From positions 1 through 33,562 of the forward strand of contig JAKPGA010000051.1 of assembly GCA_029551145.1 (NCBI GenBank): DNA of 33,562 bases, given 5' to 3'. Below the pieces are notes generated by a model. The model was given only the letters and a program-made list of their open reading frames with translations, searched no databases and was not told the origin of the DNA. Both the position numbers and the translations under genes were made by a program. The DNA comes from Thermotogota bacterium. GTDB lineage: Bacteria; Thermotogota; Thermotogae; Thermotogales; DSM-5069. Shown piece by piece: positions 25,624-33,217 of the stretch. Position 1 is the stretch's first letter. The number at the start of each line of letters is the position of its first letter.

Positions 25624-26699
25624 ACATTATCACCTCTTGTGATTCTGTAAATCCTTTCTGAGGTTTTCCCATCACCAAACGGATTTTCACTTGAACTCAG
25701 GTTTTTGTCATTCGCTTGATTCAAAGCGCTATAGACAGATTGCTGTGATGTTCCGGCAAGTACACCAAGCCCAGCTTCAATGAGTTCAGGTCTCTCGGTT
25801 GTCTCTCTCACAACTACAACAAACTTTTTGAAAGACGGTGCCTCTTCCTGCACTCCACCAGAATCTGTCACAACAAACTTTGCTCCGTCAAGTAACGAAA
25901 GAAAATGTAAGTAGTCCACAGGTTCTATCAAGATAAAACTTGGATTGTTACCCACTTCTTCGCTTACGATCTGTCTGACCCTTGGATTTTTGTGGACAGG
26001 GAAGATCACCTTGATGCCAGTTTCTTGTGCAAAACGAGTTGTTGCCCTTAGAACAGATCTCATTCTCTCACCTATGTTTTCTCTGCGATGGAGCGTCATC
26101 AGAATATAACCATCTGAATCGGTGAATTTCCTTCTCAAAGAGATCATGTTGACTCTATCTCTTATGAGCTGTAGAGCGTCTATAACACTGTTGCCAACGA
26201 CGAAAATTCTGTTTTCTTCAATACCCTCGCGCAAGAGATTCTGCTTTGCCTTCTCGGTTGGAGCGAACAAGTACTTGCACGAGATGTCGATCAAACGTCT
26301 GTTTAATTCCTCGGGGAAAGGATCGTAGAGGTTACCACTTCTCAGTCCCGCTTCAATGTGAGCAACGGGGATAGAAAGGTGAAATGCACAAAGACATGCT
26401 GTGAACGCAGTAGTTGTGTCTCCCTGAACGAAAACAATATCTGGTTTTTCTTTCATCAAAACAGGTTCAAGCCTTTCCATGACACGCGCAACAATTGTGT
26501 TCAAGGATTGGTTGTGGGTCATGACATCTAAGTCATACTCGGGTTTCATGCCAAAGACCTCTACCATCATGTCCATCATTTCTCTGTGCTGTGCCGTTGC
26601 GATCGCAATTACTTGCTCCCCAAGATTCTTAAAGTACAGATACACTGGTGCGATCTTTATTACTTCTGGTCTTGTTCCAAAGACGAAGCACGATTTCAT
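25614..26699 (-). CDS. wecB: UDP-N-acetylglucosamine 2-epimerase, non-hydrolysing
   Basis: 361 aa. It interconverts UDP-GlcNAc and UDP-ManNAc for surface polysaccharides. Family motifs are complete: FVFGTRPEVIKIAP (GTRPE at 8-12), FVQGDTTTAF, HIEAGLRSGNLYDPFPEE, LMTLHRRENIGERM and VVTDSGGVQEEAPSF. Length is typical (360-380). ATG at 26699 lies 7 nt after GAGG and overlaps the preceding stop as ATGA. Confidence 0.95.
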   Translation of the reverse strand: MKSCFVFGTRPEVIKIAPVYLYFKNLGEQVIAIATAQHREMMDMMVEVFGMKPEYDLDVMTHNQSLNTIVARVMERLEPVLMKEKPDIVFVQGDTTTAFTACLCAFHLSIPVAHIEAGLRSGNLYDPFPEELNRRLIDISCKYLFAPTEKAKQNLLREGIEENRIFVVGNSVIDALQLIRDRVNMISLRRKFTDSDGYILMTLHRRENIGERMRSVLRATTRFAQETGIKVIFPVHKNPRVRQIVSEEVGNNPSFILIEPVDYLHFLSLLDGAKFVVTDSGGVQEEAPSFKKFVVVVRETTERPELIEAGLGVLAGTSQQSVYSALNQANDKNLSSSENPFGDGKTSERIYRITRGDNVWC

Positions 26700-27184
26700 C
26701 TGTCAACCTCCACGGCTCTGGTACTGCCCTTTGAATCGATAGCAACACGCATCAAAAGGTCTTCAACCTCAATTTCTGCAACCGCCTCACTCTTTAAATC
26801 GGCATAGGCCAAGATTCTGAAAGATTTCACAGTCACGTCACAGGTGGGTACAAACATAACTCTCGAATATCTCTTGAAATAGAAATTGCTCACCTTTGAA
26901 TTCTTCGACAGAACAGATACAGCTCCAAACAAAAAGCATTTCTCCAGAAGATCCTCATAATCCCCTGCACCTAAGAGTTGTACAGAATTGTTCTGTAGTG
27001 AACCAAAGCAGATCAGTTCGCCATTCATATACTCTGGTATGAGCCCTTCGGCTTTCTCGTACGTCACAATTCTTTCAAAGGCAGATCTACTCAACAAAAT
27101 TATCCTGCCTGTGTACTTCACAAGGTCTGAAACCTTCAATCTCCTAATGACGTTCAAAGACAGTGGATATCGCATCACCAACAT
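26696..27184 (-). CDS. Orphan, divergent fumarase/tartrate-dehydratase beta-type domain
   Basis: 162 aa from ATG 27184, which is 8 nt after AAAGGAG; a TTG at 27202 lies inside the ribosome site region. The N-terminal LSLNVIRRLKVSDLVKYTGRIILLSRSAFERI and the C-terminal VAEIEVEDLLMRVAID correspond to the 'LKAGDxVxLTGxIYTARDAAHKRI' start and 'EAIWKIEVEDFPAFVxxD' end of class I fumarase beta or TtdB. The substrate-binding GPTTSxRM segment between them is missing; GAGDYEDLL stands there instead. No alpha subunit with Fe-S cysteines is adjacent. It therefore probably has no hydro-lyase activity and may be a repurposed fold. It is translationally coupled to wecB. Confidence 0.6.
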   Translation of the reverse strand: MLVMRYPLSLNVIRRLKVSDLVKYTGRIILLSRSAFERIVTYEKAEGLIPEYMNGELICFGSLQNNSVQLLGAGDYEDLLEKCFLFGAVSVLSKNSKVSNFYFKRYSRVMFVPTCDVTVKSFRILAYADLKSEAVAEIEVEDLLMRVAIDSKGSTRAVEVDR

Positions 27185-27198
27185 TTCTGAGACTCCTT

Positions 27199-27819
27199 TC
27201 AACCAGTTACAAGGACTGTCAGCTTATCGACGAAATTGACAAATGGACTCATTACGAGAGGCATTATCCACAAAACAACCAGAGCCAGCAAAAACAGTAT
27301 GCCGTAAACTTCATATTTTAGATACCATTCTGTGTAGTGCTCTGGGAGTAACGCACCAAGCACCCTTGAACCATCAAGAGGTGGTATCGGAAACAGTGAA
27401 AGAAGTGCGTAAGTCAAACTGAATTTGGCAGCTTTGAATAATGTCTCAAAGACGTAATTCTCCTTGTTCTGAACAGCTCGTGCGAAAAGTCCATATATCA
27501 AAAAGCATAAAACTCCCACGATTGGTCCCACAAGAGAGACCAACAAGAAGGTCTTTTTTCTTCCTCTGAGATTCCACGGTCTGATTGGAACGGGGCGCGA
27601 CCAACCAAAGTCGAGAAAGATAAAGGTCACAGTACCTATTGGATCCAAATGGACAAACGGATTGAGCGAGGCACGCCCAACCTTTGCTGGTGTTTGATCC
27701 CCAAAAAAAACAGCTGCCCGTGCCTTCAAATACTCACGAGGCACAACCGTCAAAACGACAGCAATAAAACCAGTTATCACGATCTCGATGATATGCTTGA
27801 GATAATCGATTACTACCAA
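27199..27819 (-). CDS. Site-2-protease (M50) homologue lacking the zinc-binding histidines
   Basis: 206 aa from TTG 27819, 6 nt after GAGGTG; GTG 27828 is an in-frame alternative. The protein has about five hydrophobic segments and clear rhomboid-sized S2P features: LNPFVHLDPIGT (52-63), FGWSRPVPIRP and FPIPPLDGSRVL (with D149). In active relatives the first membrane segment ends FHEYAHA; here the same position reads PREYLKA (27-33), so both His ligands are replaced, by Arg and Lys, while the Glu (E29) remains. Zinc proteolysis is therefore unlikely. It leads the five-gene operon and its stop is 14 nt before the fumarase-beta-like start. Confidence 0.85.
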   Translation of the reverse strand: MVVIDYLKHIIEIVITGFIAVVLTVVPREYLKARAAVFFGDQTPAKVGRASLNPFVHLDPIGTVTFIFLDFGWSRPVPIRPWNLRGRKKTFLLVSLVGPIVGVLCFLIYGLFARAVQNKENYVFETLFKAAKFSLTYALLSLFPIPPLDGSRVLGALLPEHYTEWYLKYEVYGILFLLALVVLWIMPLVMSPFVNFVDKLTVLVTG

Positions 27820-27837
27820 GCAAGACACCTCGAGCTG

Positions 27838-27866
27838 ATTTTAGCACATCAAAAATGGTTTTTAAC
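27838..27866 (-). promoter_or_regulatory. Promoter of the 27819-22919 operon
   Basis: Minus-strand TAAAAT (27838-27843) with a preceding TGC (extended -10) and GTTAAA at 17 nt (27861-27866). About 20 nt before the TTG start. Confidence 0.55.
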
Positions 27867-28070
27867 TCGCCTTTCACAAGAACTCTTTATCTTCTATCAG
27901 ATTAAGACTAATCGTACCATGCAGATATCGATACTGGCGCATGATAAAACTGCTCACTAAAACAAAAGTGGAAGGGATATTTAAGCTCAACGAGTTGTTG
28001 ACAAATAAATATCAGCAACGTGGTTATTTCATCATCTACACTGTGGTTGTGAAAAACGTTGATTGTAGTA

Positions 28071-28082
28071 TTTGTTAACAAA
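28071..28082. repeat. Palindrome TTTGTTAACAAA upstream of the ABC operon
   Basis: Perfect 12-bp palindrome 34 nt before the -35 box of the ABC operon. Its TGTTAACA core recurs in the palindrome at 30196-30207. Possible regulator site. Confidence 0.4.
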
Positions 28083-28115
28083 AGAATACCAGACAGTAGA
28101 TGCTTTTCACTCCAT

Positions 28116-28144
28116 TTGTTTGCACTCAGGGTATATAGTATACT
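28116..28144 (+). promoter_or_regulatory. Promoter of the ABC exporter operon
   Basis: TTGTTT (28116-28121), 17-nt spacer, TATACT (28139-28144). The transcript would start about 12 nt before the GTG at 28162 and include its GGAGGGTGAG ribosome site. Confidence 0.65.
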
Positions 28145-28161
28145 TCCTGGAGGGTGAGACT

Positions 28162-28896
28162 GTGAAAACAATACAGGTCGACAATCTCAAGAAAAATTAC
28201 GGAAGTTTTCAAGCTCTCAAGGGAATCACCTTTGAGATTGAGCAAGGAGAGATCTTTGGTCTCATTGGTCCAAACGGTGCCGGCAAAACCACCACGCTTA
28301 GGATCATCTGTACACTGCTGCGACCAGATGCAGGAAGTGTAAGAGTTTTCGGGCACGATCTTTTGACCGAACCTCATGAAATCCGAAAGGTCATAAGCTA
28401 TCTGCCCGAAGACGCTGGTGCATACAAAGAACTCACAGGCATTGAGTATTTGAGGTTTATCGCCAGATTTTTTGCAAAGGACGAAAAACACTTCAATCAG
28501 ATGGTGGAAAGAGGTGTACAAATTGCGGGGTTGTCTGATCGCCTGAGAACGAAGGTGAGCACATACAGCAAAGGTATGACAAGAAGACTTCTAATAGCAA
28601 GAGCCTTAATGGTTAATCCCAAGTTAGCCGTTTTGGATGAACCTACATCGGGTCTGGATGTGTTGAACGCTCGTGAAGTGAGAAACACCATCAAGGAGTT
28701 TGTTCAAAATGGTGGAACAGTACTTCTTTCGTCACACAATATGCTGGAAGTGGAATTTCTCTGCGACCGAATTGCGTTGATTAACAATGGAGAGATTGTC
28801 AAGACAGGTACACCTAAGGGATTGAAAGAGGAATTTGGTTTGTCAAATGTTGAGGAAGTCTTCACGGAGGTGATACGATGTTCTGGAACTTGCTGA
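28162..28896 (+). CDS. ABC transporter ATP-binding protein, NatA-like
   Basis: 244 aa from GTG 28162, 7 nt after GGAGGGTG. The frame opens at 28072, but the extra N-terminal residues lie upstream of the promoter. All ABC motifs are present: Walker A GPNGAGKTT, Q-loop region near YLPEDAGAYKEL, signature YSKGMTRR, Walker B LAVLDEPTSGLD and switch His in LLSSHNMLEVE. The SKGM signature and short length are typical of NatA/CcmA-type export ATPases. The 3' end overlaps the permease gene by 19 nt. Confidence 0.93.
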   Translation: MKTIQVDNLKKNYGSFQALKGITFEIEQGEIFGLIGPNGAGKTTTLRIICTLLRPDAGSVRVFGHDLLTEPHEIRKVISYLPEDAGAYKELTGIEYLRFIARFFAKDEKHFNQMVERGVQIAGLSDRLRTKVSTYSKGMTRRLLIARALMVNPKLAVLDEPTSGLDVLNAREVRNTIKEFVQNGGTVLLSSHNMLEVEFLCDRIALINNGEIVKTGTPKGLKEEFGLSNVEEVFTEVIRCSGTC

Positions 28897-30122
28897 AAAA
28901 AGAACTCCGTGAGGTCCTAACTGTCTCGAGTGTTGTTGTCGTAGTGGTTGTTTCTTTTGTCTACGGCTTCATTGGTAGAACAGTGGGAAGCGTGGAGAAA
29001 GAGATTTCAAAAAAACCGCTCGTGGCCGTTGTTAATCTGGACAAGGAAGGGTTTGGTAAGGCGATTGAACAAAGTGTAGGCAATTTCGCGGATGTTGTAT
29101 ACATGGGAGAAAACATCGATGATGGGCTTAAAAAGTTGCAAGACAATGGTGGTACAGCGCTCCTTGTCATCGATGAGAGTTTCACTCGTAGCATACAGTC
29201 TGGTGAAAAGGGAAAGATAAAAGTACTGTGGATGCTGAGAGGACTTGGGATAGCTGACACTATCTCGTCAACTGTTTTTGAGAGGTTCTGTAAGAACGTC
29301 GAGGATCAAGTGAGAATGTCCCTGATGACCGAGTATGGTGTTGAGAATCCACAGTTGGTGATGAACCCAGTTGAGAAGGTGGATGCGACCTTTTTCAACA
29401 AGAAGACCTTCGATGGACTTTCTCCGTCGCAGCTCTTGAATCTCACAAGTTCTCAAACGACTATGACCTCTGTGGTTATGATGATGTTGATAATCATGGC
29501 AGGAACTACTGTGATTTCTTCCATGGGTTTGGAAAAAGAGAACAAGACCTTGGAGACACTCATGACAATGCCGGTGAAAAGGAGCTACATCGTTTTCTCA
29601 AAGATCCTCGCGGCAACAATAGCAGGATTAGTCATGGCAGGTATCTACATGGTAGGGTTCAATTTCTACATGAAATCTTTTACCATCTCTTCAACAGCTT
29701 CTTTGGGGTTAACTCTTAACACATGGGACTACGTGCTGGTTGGCATATCGCTGTTTTCCGCTCTTCTGTGCGGAATAGGGATGTCAATGTTCCTGGGAAT
29801 TATTTCGAAAGATTTCAAGACGGCACAGACGATGACCTTTCCTTTGACCGCGCTTGCCATCTTCAGTATGTTAGTAACGATGTTTAAAGATTTCTCTTCA
29901 CTCTCTATGCCTCTGAAAGTCATTATCTTCGCAATACCTTTTACACATCCGATGCTGTCGATAAGAAATCTGCTTTTTGGTAAAAGTCTTTTTGTAATCT
30001 ACGGCTGTATTTATAATATTGTGCTCTCTGTGATACTGATAAGCCTGATCACAAGGATTTTCAACAGCGACCGTCTTATAGTCGGGGTATCTTTGAGGAA
30101 AGCAAAAAGACAAGTCACATAG
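28878..30122 (+). CDS. ABC-2 type permease, NatB-like
   Basis: 414 aa, ATG after GGAGGTGATACG. One N-terminal membrane segment (about 17-35), a large extracytoplasmic loop (about 40-195), then about six membrane segments (195-400) with the family stretch MGLEKENKTLETLMTMPVKR between them. This 1+5/6 layout with an extracellular domain is that of NatB and related ABC-2 exporters for sodium, drugs or peptides. The substrate is not visible. A terminator follows at 30135. Confidence 0.9.
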   Translation: MFWNLLKKELREVLTVSSVVVVVVVSFVYGFIGRTVGSVEKEISKKPLVAVVNLDKEGFGKAIEQSVGNFADVVYMGENIDDGLKKLQDNGGTALLVIDESFTRSIQSGEKGKIKVLWMLRGLGIADTISSTVFERFCKNVEDQVRMSLMTEYGVENPQLVMNPVEKVDATFFNKKTFDGLSPSQLLNLTSSQTTMTSVVMMMLIIMAGTTVISSMGLEKENKTLETLMTMPVKRSYIVFSKILAATIAGLVMAGIYMVGFNFYMKSFTISSTASLGLTLNTWDYVLVGISLFSALLCGIGMSMFLGIISKDFKTAQTMTFPLTALAIFSMLVTMFKDFSSLSMPLKVIIFAIPFTHPMLSIRNLLFGKSLFVIYGCIYNIVLSVILISLITRIFNSDRLIVGVSLRKAKRQVT

Positions 30123-30134
30123 GAAGGATCAATG

Positions 30135-30176
30135 AAAAAACCCTGCGATTGTGTGATAATCACCGCGGGATTTTTT
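30135..30176 (+). terminator. Terminator of the ABC exporter operon
   Basis: A6-CCC-T-GCG pairs with CGC-GGG-A-T6 around a loop that itself contains the palindrome GTGATAATCAC. It ends in TTTTTT. It is symmetric enough to work in both directions. Confidence 0.8.
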
Positions 30177-30195
30177 GAAGATCATTGCTCGTGAT

Positions 30196-30207
30196 TGTGT
30201 TAACACA
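30196..30207. repeat. Palindrome TGTGTTAACACA upstream of the third cyclase
   Basis: Perfect 12-bp palindrome sharing the TGTTAACA core with the site at 28071-28082. Possible operator for the downstream gene or a shared regulator. Confidence 0.4.
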
Positions 30208-30400
30208 TTTGTTTGATTACACAGTTCACCTGAACCACGCTGTGGAAATTTCGCATGAAAATGTTGCTAATACTGAAAGGTATTTATCATCTTTTTCCAA
30301 TATCTTGGAGAAAACTCAGTATGATACTTTGCGCAAGATGTGATAACATACTAACAGCAGGTGATATGAAATTTCAAGGAAAGTTTCTAAACCATCTTTT

Positions 30401-32068
30401 TTGAGGGTTATCTCCGTACGACTGTTCTTGACAGCCGTACTTGTAGGAGTTTGTGTAAGTTTAATTGTGGTCCTTTCAATTGACTACTTTTACCGCAAAT
30501 ATGTCTTCAAACCACTTTTTGAAAGTACTGTCACTTTTGCCTCTTCTTACATAGATCAGTGGCAAAAAACAGTCAGAGCCTTTGATGCTTCTTACACGCC
30601 TGTTGTGAAAGAGTTGCTGAACATCTCAGAGCAAGGTTCGGATATTTTCACTACTTTTTCTGATGAACGGATAACACAAGTTATTGCACAAAAGTTGGAA
30701 AAAGTCTCCTCAGAGTACATCGAACGTGTGAATTGGTACCTGATAAATCCGAATGGTGTTATAGAAAGAACAAATTACGCTCCAGATCTTGGTTTAGATA
30801 TCGCGAAGGTCGTCCCAAGATATTGGACAGCAAGACTCGAACCACTGAAGCCAGGAGAGTTTCTCGTTGAAGGTCTGAGTTTTGAATACAAGACCAACCT
30901 TCCAAGGATCTATGGATACAGAAGATTGCCCAGCGACTGGATAGTGGAGATTGGTTTGGCGCTCGATCCAGTGATTGTGACTGATCTGTGGCAAAGTGTA
31001 GACGAATTAACTCAAAACAGCAAATACATAGAGAAAATCTCTCTTTACGGTGCTTCTTTTGTTCCATTCGGAGAGTACCCACCAGTCAGCGAGGAAGAAA
31101 AACAGTATTTTAATATGCAACAGGCAGAGAATGATTTCATGGTCCAAGATCTGGGAGATTCTCGATTCAAGGTCTATAAGAACTGGATTCCAACAACCCA
31201 AACAGGCATTGACTGGAGTGGTAGGAGCGCCTTTTTCACCTTAAGAGTCTTAATGATTCTGGATTTTTCTGAGGCTGAATCCATGAAAAGAACGATGATC
31301 GTATTTCTTAACTCGACTGTTGCTGTGGTCGTAGTTTTGATTTTCTGGCTTAGTCTCGGTGTTTTTAGAAAGATCTCAAAACCAATCAAAAGTCTGTTGA
31401 GTGATATCGAAGAATTTCAAAGATCACCATTTAATGATGAGAATGGAAAACATTCTATCGAGATATCTATCAAAGAGACTTCGCAGTTGCAGGAATCCAT
31501 TCAAGATATGAAAAAACAGATCAGAGAGAAATTGCTGTCGCTGTATGTCACTAATGAAAGTTTGAAACAAGATATCGAAAAATACAAACTCGATATGTTC
31601 CTTGACCCATTGACTAATCTGTTCAACAGAAGATTTTTGATGAAATGCCTCGAAGATGCTCAGAAGAATATTTCGAAAGTTGTGATATGCTTTTTAGACA
31701 TTGATTTTTTCAAGGTGATCAATGATACTTACGGCCACCATATAGGTGATAGAGTGTTAAGAACATTTGCTGAGAAACTACATAGCGAGACAAGAAAAAA
31801 AGATCTTGCATTCCGAGTTGGTGGAGATGAGTTTGTGGTGCTTTTCTTCGATTTACAGATGCAAGAGGCTGAACAGGTAATCAAGAGGGTTCAAAGCAAA
31901 CTTAAACATGTCGGATTTGAAGATTTTCCAAGCTTGAGAATTTCAGTGAGTTATGGTTTTTCAGAGTGGTCGAAAGATTCCAAAGTAAGTATTGAAGAAG
32001 CACTAAAAGAAGCGGATCTACAGATGTACAAAAATAAACATAAAGAATTGGAAGAACGGTCGTTGTGA
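30401..32068 (+). CDS. Membrane diguanylate cyclase with unknown periplasmic sensor (GGDEF)
   Basis: 555 aa from TTG 30401, though no ribosome site is properly spaced, so the start is uncertain by several codons. TM1 is at about 8-28 and TM2 at 298-322, enclosing about 265 extracytoplasmic residues with Cache-like signatures (NWYLINPNGVIERTNY, PSDWIVEIGLALDP). A HAMP-like and coiled region (325-395) leads to the GGDEF domain (about 396-555) with GGDEF at 474-478, DIDFFKVINDTYGHHIGD and an RKKD inhibitory site. An active, product-inhibited c-di-GMP synthase is expected. The gene is alone on its strand and converges with the gene ending at 32092. Confidence 0.92.
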   Translation: MRVISVRLFLTAVLVGVCVSLIVVLSIDYFYRKYVFKPLFESTVTFASSYIDQWQKTVRAFDASYTPVVKELLNISEQGSDIFTTFSDERITQVIAQKLEKVSSEYIERVNWYLINPNGVIERTNYAPDLGLDIAKVVPRYWTARLEPLKPGEFLVEGLSFEYKTNLPRIYGYRRLPSDWIVEIGLALDPVIVTDLWQSVDELTQNSKYIEKISLYGASFVPFGEYPPVSEEEKQYFNMQQAENDFMVQDLGDSRFKVYKNWIPTTQTGIDWSGRSAFFTLRVLMILDFSEAESMKRTMIVFLNSTVAVVVVLIFWLSLGVFRKISKPIKSLLSDIEEFQRSPFNDENGKHSIEISIKETSQLQESIQDMKKQIREKLLSLYVTNESLKQDIEKYKLDMFLDPLTNLFNRRFLMKCLEDAQKNISKVVICFLDIDFFKVINDTYGHHIGDRVLRTFAEKLHSETRKKDLAFRVGGDEFVVLFFDLQMQEAEQVIKRVQSKLKHVGFEDFPSLRISVSYGFSEWSKDSKVSIEEALKEADLQMYKNKHKELEERSL

Positions 32069-32091
32069 ACAAAGATGATGTGACGGTACTT

Positions 32092-33192
32092 TCAGCGTGT
32101 TGAAATTTGGGAGCGATTGGCGAACAGGACGAATCTTTTTGATTCTTCATACAGTGGATCTGTTAATTCATACCAATCAAAAGCCATTTCTAATACTTTG
32201 CCATGTTCATCATGCCCGCGTATGTATAAATATCTGCGATCTTGAAGAGTTGGACCATATGGTCTGGAAGAACCTCCCAGGCTATAAAGAGTCTCTATAA
32301 CCAGTTGTCCAATAATGAATGGTTTCCAGTCTGGCATTGGCAGGGAAACTTCAACACTAACGTGGCCAATTGGCATTACGCAGTAGTAATCTGGCGTACC
32401 AGCCCATGTACTTTTCAAAGATTTGTAAGCCCATCCTACAAGATAATCTGGCGTGACGCGCACATAGGAATCGTCAAGCTTATCTACAAATTTTGTTAAA
32501 AGTGTGTCTATAAATTCTTTTTCTTCAATTGTCATGGAATCGGTTTTTATTACCTTGATGTATTCAAAAGCGGGATTTGGTTTTTGATACCACGGGTAAT
32601 GCGCATAGGACTGAAAATATGTATTTTTCTCACGATTTTTCCACAGGCTTTCTAACATGGTGAAGAAAAATTTCTTTTGTTCAGAATCATCTGCCAACAA
32701 TTCAAAACCCCATAAACCTTCTTCGGGCAAAATAGAAAGTTCTTCGACAAAGTATGGGTCTGAAAATACATCCAGAACTTCCTTGCGCATTGCTTTATAA
32801 AGATGAATGATCAAACCAGTTTGTCGAAAATTAATCTGGGCAGATGGTTTTCCCAGCCCGCTCGAGCCGGCGCAGATTTTTACATCATGTGGTTTTTTCA
32901 AATCGATCTTGCCTTTACGCCTGCCTATTTGGTACTCAATGTAATCATTTTCAAAAGAAAGCGTTCCATATTTTTCCTTGGCAAAATTCATTACCAGTCC
33001 GTAAGTTTTTACACAAACAGCGAAAGCTAAGATCAAACTGCCGATAAAACCAAGAAAAATAACCCAGCCAGAAACCTTCCAGCCAAGCAAGCTGAAAACA
33101 AGAACTGGCAATCCAATCCAGATCAGCAGAAATTCTAAAAGCGGAACCATGACAGTTTGCCTGCCACTGATGTACAGAGCTTTAATTTTCAA
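32092..33192 (-). CDS. Unrecognised protein with N-terminal membrane segments
   Basis: 366 aa from TTG 33192, placed behind AAAGGGGGG; a GTG at 33201 lies inside the ribosome site. I do not recognise the family. Residues about 15-60 contain two or three hydrophobic segments (LLEFLLIWIGLPVLVFSLLG; VIFLGFIGSLILAFAVCV). The remaining 300 residues look soluble and mixed alpha/beta, with aromatic-rich stretches around YAHYPWYQKPNP and WAGTPDYYCVMP. There are no cysteine or histidine motifs. It begins 25 nt after the phosphoketolase stop, so the two are probably co-transcribed. Confidence 0.65.
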   Translation of the reverse strand: MKIKALYISGRQTVMVPLLEFLLIWIGLPVLVFSLLGWKVSGWVIFLGFIGSLILAFAVCVKTYGLVMNFAKEKYGTLSFENDYIEYQIGRRKGKIDLKKPHDVKICAGSSGLGKPSAQINFRQTGLIIHLYKAMRKEVLDVFSDPYFVEELSILPEEGLWGFELLADDSEQKKFFFTMLESLWKNREKNTYFQSYAHYPWYQKPNPAFEYIKVIKTDSMTIEEKEFIDTLLTKFVDKLDDSYVRVTPDYLVGWAYKSLKSTWAGTPDYYCVMPIGHVSVEVSLPMPDWKPFIIGQLVIETLYSLGGSSRPYGPTLQDRRYLYIRGHDEHGKVLEMAFDWYELTDPLYEESKRFVLFANRSQISTR

Positions 33193-33217
33193 ACTCCCCA
33201 CCCCCCTTTAATCGGAC

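Larger units (their letters stand above)
27820..28161. other. Divergent intergenic region between the pseudo-protease operon and the ABC exporter
   Basis: AT-rich, with promoters for both sides and a 12-bp palindrome at 28071-28082. A perfect TTGACA at 27998-28003 (+) has no partner -10 at usual spacing. No small gene or structured RNA is evident. Confidence 0.5.
30123..30400. other. Intergenic region between the ABC operon and the third cyclase
   Basis: Contains the operon terminator (30135-30176) and the TGTGTTAACACA palindrome (30196-30207). From about 30210 to 30400 I see no clear promoter or RNA structure, though the cyclase needs a promoter here. Confidence 0.5.

Noticed and set aside
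27998-28026. Promoter with perfect TTGACA at 27998
   Set aside because: No acceptable -10 box at 16-19 nt; the promoter at 28116-28144 explains the operon better.
30123-30400. c-di-GMP riboswitch before the third cyclase
   Set aside because: The region lacks the conserved GEMM cores and a pair of helices that I could draw.
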